Position numbers and translations under genes: made by a program. DNA of 64,000 nucleotides, taken from the NCBI GenBank assembly GCA_015501585.1, contig JADNRY010000044.1, positions 186,001 through 250,000 on the forward strand, read 5' to 3'. The notes under the pieces are model-generated. The model did no database searches and was not told where the DNA came from. It saw only the letters and a program-made list of their open reading frames with translations. The first letter of the stretch is position 1; each line of letters starts with the position of its first letter. This document shows, piece after piece, positions 59,267 to 64,000 of the stretch. This DNA comes from Rhodocollybia butyracea (taxonomy: Eukaryota; Basidiomycota; Agaricomycetes; Agaricales; Omphalotaceae).

Positions 59267-60238
59267 TTATTTTGAGGTCTTTGTGATATTTCCATCTGCA
59301 AGATGCACCGGAACCTCACCAGATGCTGATGGGGCAGATGTAATGGACTGTTGAGGAGATGCACCAAGCGTCTGAGCAACCAAGGTTTTGTTTAGAAGGC
59401 TGGCGTATTTGGGTTGAACAAACATTGATCTGTTATAAACTTGTTAGATTAATAGAACGGAAGAGATATGGCACATACGTAGCATCCACCAGCCTTATAC
59501 CATCCAAAGTCTCTGCCGTCGCACTGACAAAGGCCTTGCGGCCCTTGACCTCGTCCAGCTTAGTGTGAATAACAATGAATTGGTCGGCTTTAGTGGGAGC
59601 ACGGTAGGACACATCCAAAGTGGCCGTGACACCGATACGTTCGGGAAAATTCATGATTGCCTATAGATGGTCAGACAATAACACTGTAGGGTTAGAGATA
59701 TGCGCACAGTCCTGGCCATTACTTCGTCTAGAAGTGTGGCTAAAAGGCCGCCATGTACAATTCCGTCATGGCCACACAAACCTCTTCCAAGATGTAGGAT
59801 GACAAAGGCTTCGCTTTCGTCTCGCTTTGCCCATACTACAGGGGTCGCGAGACGCCCGGGCCCTCGCAACGCACCGGCGGTAAGATGATTGGCTCTTCTG
59901 TCTTCTGGCAAAGAAGCATGGGGACGTGTCAAATACCATTGGTCCTTGTCTGGAGCGGATTGAAGGCGAGTAAGAAACGGCAGCGAGAGTAACGAAGTTT
60001 CGAGAGAGGCCATATACTCGACTCCAGCAGGAGACGAAGCATCTAATGGCGGGGGAGCAGGAGCAGGAAACAATAACGCCAGAGGTTGTATAGGGTATAG
60101 TGAGCCAACGGTATATGCGGTTGCCACGGAAAACAGAGCAAATGTTATTGTGACAAGTCGCGATTTGGGTGCATTTTGGGTATTTCCGTGAAGTTTTCTG
60201 ATTCCAGGAGAAGAAAGTAGACGGACAGAGCGAAACAT
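59267..60238 (-). CDS. mitochondrial hotdog-fold thioesterase family protein
   Basis: The protein starts MFRSVRLLSSPGIRKLHGNT, a basic, Ser/Leu-rich leader typical of mitochondrial import, followed by one hydrophobic segment (LVTITFALFSVATAYTVGSL). The catalytic domain is hotdog-like: LHLGRGLCGHDGIVHGGLLA, TLLDEVMART, then after an intron AIMNFPERIGVTATLDVSYR, APTKADQFIVIH. The HDGIVHGG-type loop and the DE of LLDEVMA correspond to the 4HBT/acyl-CoA thioesterase active site. It most likely hydrolyses acyl thioesters near the mitochondrial inner membrane, inferred from leader plus fold. The last exon (SMFVQPKYASLLNKTLVAQT) is reached by an intron at about 59425-59480 and ends GNITKTSK. It is head-to-head with the next gene. 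Confidence 0.85.
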
Positions 60239-60297
60239 GCTGGCGCTTATTGGGCGCTTACACGTGCGACATCTTGTTCTGATCTCCTGTGCACGAA
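60239..60297. promoter_or_regulatory. compact divergent promoter
   Basis: Only 59 bp separate the ATG codons of the thioesterase (minus) and the reductase-like gene (plus). Both promoters must overlap here or lie within the opposite coding region. Confidence 0.7.
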
Positions 60298-61935
60298 ATG
60301 TCGTTTCAAACTCTCCTTGTCCATTGGTCGTACCCCATCTCGCTCTGTGTATTTTCCACAGTCTCCACTTATGTCCTTTCCATCGTAACCTCCAACGTGT
60401 CTCAAGTTGACAGGCTATGGACATTTCTTCCCTGGTTATATAACGCGTATTGGACTTTTCTGCCTTTATGGCAGAGGGAACCCCTGTTTGCTCCAGGAAT
60501 CCTGGGAACGATAGCGAACGGCGTGCTCCCTTGGACACCAAAGGAACTTGGCGCGGAACTTCAGTTTGTCCCCCGCGCTATACTCATCCAAACTGCCATC
60601 ACCTTGTGGATGTTCCGTCTCTCCTACAATACATATCGTCGTGGCCTCTTTAGTCTAAAAGACGAAGATTACCGATGGGCTGTTCTCAGAGCGCAGTTTA
60701 CACGGCAATTTGGAAATTTCGGCGGAGGGGCCGTGTTTCAGGTGGTAAATCTGACATTCATCGCGGCGACTCAGAACCTCTTATTGATGACGTTGGGCTG
60801 GCCAGTCTATCTTGCAGTTGTGTCTGCACCTTTAGGAGCTACTTCCGCCTATGGCCCGGCTGTTTCCGAATTTCTGTCGCCCTTCGTCCCTTCATACTTG
60901 ATTCACCTTGGTCATGCGACAGGTTTGTCCATTGCTGATGCCCTTCTCGCTCTATGGGCCCTGGGCATCCTCGCCGTCGAGTTTACTTCGGATAATCAGC
61001 AGTATCTATATCAGACATATAAATATGCATTCCTAGCCAAGGATGCTTCTTCGTCGTCCAAGGAAGACAAGTCGTATGCATCAGCAGTCAAGACCTCTTC
61101 TGCATCGTCTAACGACTTTTCCGTCAAAAATGCTGCACATGAGCACGCATTCGATGTTGCTTCCGCTGTCGCCTGGCCAGGTGCTAAACCCTCATCCTCC
61201 GCAACTACAACGCACTTCGGCACAGTAATTCTAACACCATCCTCCGCCTCCCATGGTTTCATTGCCACCGGGCTATGGCAGTACTCTCGCCATCCAAATT
61301 TTGCTTGCGAACAGGCTTTTTGGTGGGTCATGTGTGGAATAGGCTCATTAGACGGTGTCAAATATTTTTCCTCCACCTTGGCCTTTTCCTTCCTTGATTC
61401 TACCCATTTCTTCGACATCTATTTCGACTCTTCAATGGCGAAACTTGAGTTCATACGCTCAATCTATCAATTCGCGTCCTCCGTGATTCCGTTCATCCCC
61501 TCTCTCCTCCTCTCGGTCCTATTCATTTCTTCCACTGCGTTTACCGAAGCCATCACTTTGTCAAAATACCCTTTACGTTATTCTGCATTCCAACGGAGAG
61601 TTGCAATGTTTAATTTCGGCGGGATTCCTGCTCTCTTGGGATCTTTTACTGGATTGTCACTGGGTGTATTCTTTTCTGTCGTAGTGATCCTCCTGAACTT
61701 GCCGTTGAGTCCGATTTTAGCTCCGGTCTTGATGATATTTGGCTTCCGCCGGATGGTAGAGGCTGTTGTGGATGTAATTGGGGACCCGGTTGGGTATGTG
61801 TTGAGAACACTACTGATGTTTGGAAGGGTAGGGAGCCCAACGTGGTGGTTGGAAATTTTGACAGGTTCGGAGGAACAGAGGAGGAAAGATGATAAGTTGA
61901 TTTGGGGAGAGAGAGGGAACGTGAAGCAGGAGTAA
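60298..61935 (+). CDS. DUF1295 / steroid 5-alpha-reductase-like membrane protein
   Basis: A single exon encodes about 545 residues with several membrane segments: FSTVSTYVLSIVTSNVSQVD, ILIQTAITLWMFRLSYNTYR, NLLLMTLGWPVYLAVVSAPL, DALLALWALGILAVEFTSDN, then later FIPSLLLSVLFISSTAFTEA and SFTGLSLGVFFSVVVILLNL. Signature residues of the DUF1295/ICMT-reductase fold are visible: QVDRLWTFLPWLYN near the start, and GLWQYSRHPNFACEQAFWWV, with the conserved Arg-His-Pro-Asn. The family contains NADPH-dependent lipid reductases and methyltransferases of the endoplasmic reticulum, but the substrate is unknown. A Ser-rich soluble loop of about 60 residues separates two halves (61050-61190). The first ATG after the divergent promoter is at 60298. 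Confidence 0.85.
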   Translation: MSFQTLLVHWSYPISLCVFSTVSTYVLSIVTSNVSQVDRLWTFLPWLYNAYWTFLPLWQREPLFAPGILGTIANGVLPWTPKELGAELQFVPRAILIQTAITLWMFRLSYNTYRRGLFSLKDEDYRWAVLRAQFTRQFGNFGGGAVFQVVNLTFIAATQNLLLMTLGWPVYLAVVSAPLGATSAYGPAVSEFLSPFVPSYLIHLGHATGLSIADALLALWALGILAVEFTSDNQQYLYQTYKYAFLAKDASSSSKEDKSYASAVKTSSASSNDFSVKNAAHEHAFDVASAVAWPGAKPSSSATTTHFGTVILTPSSASHGFIATGLWQYSRHPNFACEQAFWWVMCGIGSLDGVKYFSSTLAFSFLDSTHFFDIYFDSSMAKLEFIRSIYQFASSVIPFIPSLLLSVLFISSTAFTEAITLSKYPLRYSAFQRRVAMFNFGGIPALLGSFTGLSLGVFFSVVVILLNLPLSPILAPVLMIFGFRRMVEAVVDVIGDPVGYVLRTLLMFGRVGSPTWWLEILTGSEEQRRKDDKLIWGERGNVKQE

Positions 61936-63566
61936 GAATCAGCGGAAGTGGAAAGTTGGGTCGTGAGCTGTCAGTATTTTTTGTAGTCAAACGTACATTT
62001 ATCCTGAAAGTTTGTATGTACTATTTTTATCATCACTGTTCAACGCTACTTGATTTATTTACATCATTGCTGAGGTGTTGTGTATGTAATTGCCTAATTT
62101 GGACTGATAGACCCAGCTTTGATATCATTTGTTAGTCCATTTTGCTCTTCATGTGCATGTAGCCATCCTGTATCCTGTGCGCGCTTCAAATGTCCGGCGG
62201 TATCATCAATCATCAACAGTTTCTAATCAGTATGGCTCGCTTGGCTATACCATTGGCCTCATCGTTTGAGGGAGTGGCTTGTTTCTATTACTTGATCAAA
62301 AAATGCGAGTTAGGACTCTAATGATGTTTCACAAAAAAGTTATACATACAAAGTAATGACCTGGATCAATGGGCTCTCCAGGTAATCTGCTCCTCCCTAA
62401 GTGAGATATCCAGCGCCTGTATGTTTGCTTCAAGATGGAAAATTTTTCGTCATCCTATGATAGGGAACACATAAGTACGAGTCTTTTCACAAGCACAAAA
62501 TTGCAAGCAGCATAGGCTAGAGCCGATGTAGTCTCCCATAGGCAGACTCGTAACACACTGACGATCCATACGGATGTGTGTGTATAGAGTCTGCTAGTTC
62601 CCACGGGGTCAATGCAGCTGTCCGAAATTACAGCACAGCCACAGCAAACGCGTGCGTGTTTATCTCGCAGCGACGGGATTTTTCCTGTGTATTTTTCACG
62701 CTATATCAATTATAATGAAAGCCTTTTACTTTTGTAGACTAATTGAAGTATAAAAATGCTCGAAGCTAGAAAACGTTCAGTGAGGCGGCAAATTTGGCAA
62801 TGTCGTCTCACGTGCCCCCAGCATACGGATCGACGGTCCGCCATGTGGCGGTGCTCTATTTTCGCTCAGCTGCAAGCGCTACGCGGCTACTATAGGACTA
62901 GAGCCGATGACGTAAAATACTATCATGTGAGATTGAATCCCGGCCGGCCCGTTTACTCCGCTGCCATAAAGGAATTGAGTTAAGTACTTCGTTCTGTTCT
63001 GTCACCGTGTCAAATGTATCCACACGCGCGTCGAGCTGGTAGCAGCACTGGCTTGTGAGCTAGGAGTCGAAACAAATATCAGGACGACGACGAAAGAAAT
63101 GTAGGTGGCGCTTCACAACCTTCCAAAGAAATTTACATCAAAAGCAGCGCAACGTTGACTGAAATCCAAAGGCCAGTGTTAGAATATATTCTTCATCAGT
63201 CGACGTCTACTTATATATTTTGTCTACGTTCAGACCTGTCCAGACTGAAATGCTTCAGGCGAAGGCTGAGATCTTCTCAGGATCTTCTAAACATCGAGGC
63301 GTCGATTACTCCGTCAAGGACTCGGTCGAATAACTGCCGATTTTTTGGCAGGTCTAGCTATACTACACAGAAGTTGTAGTTTCCTCTGTGGCTTCCTGAA
63401 GTTGCTCTGAACAACTTTGTACCGACCCGTTCGTTATCTTATCTTATGCCGTAATTGAAGATTGATTTATGCGAGTGAATAGATTGATTCATGCAAATGA
63501 CTCGAGTCGATAGTTCATCTTTACTTCTTCCCAACCGCAAGCCTCGCCCGTTACGAAGCCACAAAA
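61936..63566. other. intergenic region, no gene recognised
   Basis: About 1.63 kb between the reductase-like gene and the aminotransferase. The short frames near 62756 and 63155 have no recognisable domain. It should hold the promoter of the downstream gene. Confidence 0.45.
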
Positions 63567-64000
63567 ATGTCCAATCCCGAATGGAAATCCGTAGGTAATG
63601 GTCATCTGGAAGGTCCTGTCCCAGTCCCAGATTTGGATGTGTGTGCATTTTACTTCTTCTACACTTGGTCAAATTTTCATGCAGACTTTTAGCCTTCAAA
63701 ACTGATCATTACGAGGAGTGAATCTCTCAAGCCTATACCCAAACCCGAAGACCTCCTTGTTTTCGGTACAATAAAGACGGACCACATGCTCATCGTCTCC
63801 TTCGATCCTGCCACTGGTTGGTCTGCGCCCGAAATCAAGGTGATACTTCTTTGGGACTAGGGCGTGTCATGACTAATTAATATACAAGCCCTACGGTCCA
63901 TTATCCTTGGACCCCGCTTCCAGTTGCTTTCAGTACGCCTCCAATCTTTTTGAAGGACTGAAGGTAGCTATCAAGGCAATAGCGCTAAGCTGATGCTCAC
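63567..64000 (+). CDS. branched-chain amino acid aminotransferase, 5' part
   Basis: The gene runs off the right edge of the window. Exon 1 starts MSNPEWKSVGNGHLEGPVPV and ends DLD; exon 2 reads PSKLIITRSESLKPIPKPED, LLVFGTIKTDHMLIVSFDPA; exon 3 begins PYGPLSLDPASSCFQYASNL and FEGLK, where a GT donor at 63964 starts the next intron. DPSKL, GTIKTDHM and FQYASNLFEG(L/M)K are diagnostic of class IV PLP-dependent branched-chain aminotransferases, which interconvert Leu/Ile/Val and their 2-oxo acids with 2-oxoglutarate. No mitochondrial leader is evident in the short N-terminus, so the cytosolic form is slightly favoured. The PLP Lys lies beyond the window. Confidence 0.88.

Overview
The window looks like nuclear DNA of a mushroom-forming basidiomycete (Agaricomycetes). 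Genes are split by many introns of about 45-60 bp with GTRNGT donors, gene density is high on both strands, and several families are typical of agarics: a proline-rich BTB protein, a multi-pass membrane protein with a hydrophilic tail, F-box genes, a secreted lysozyme-like GH23 protein and a TPR-containing PP5 phosphatase. All exon structures were joined by hand from reading-frame continuity and splice sites, so terminal exons of the less conserved genes are uncertain.

Left arm (1-31982): a secreted GH23-type lytic enzyme, PP5 phosphatase, an SR140-like U2 snRNP factor ending in an acidic octapeptide array, Kin17 (convergent with SR140), ATP sulfurylase MET3, a single-pass membrane protein, a membrane hybrid histidine kinase, a P-loop ATPase, an IGHMBP2/Hcs1-type helicase with an apparent homopolymer frameshift, a DCG1-like racemase, a seven-helix membrane protein and a BTB protein. 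Most are housekeeping or signalling genes in ordinary arrangement; none form an obvious pathway cluster.

Centre (32200-46314): the accessory part of the window. It holds an intron-containing tRNA-Tyr with a truncated copy beside it, then two tandem copies of an F-box gene with their upstream DNA. Copy A is broken: it has a one-base frameshift, a deletion of roughly 1.5 kb, and a complete LINE of about 6.1 kb inserted antisense in its second intron. The LINE has three long open frames in an unusual order: ORF1, then an ORF carrying an APE endonuclease plus RNase H, then a separate overlapping ORF carrying the reverse transcriptase. Between the two F-box copies lie a truncated relative of the LINE and an 836-bp foldback element with CACTA-type ends and a 3-bp target duplication. 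Paired CACGTG sites with identical 24-bp spacing precede both F-box copies.

Right arm (46315-64000): a large Ser/Pro/Gln-rich protein gene, a Ser-rich hypothetical gene, a secreted protein gene with a GC-AG intron and an unresolved frame break, a hotdog thioesterase and a steroid-reductase-like membrane protein sharing a 59-bp divergent promoter, and the 5' part of a branched-chain aminotransferase cut by the window edge. The strongest candidates for something not well described are the LINE's domain order and its two unconventional ORF junctions; their novelty cannot be judged without database searches.
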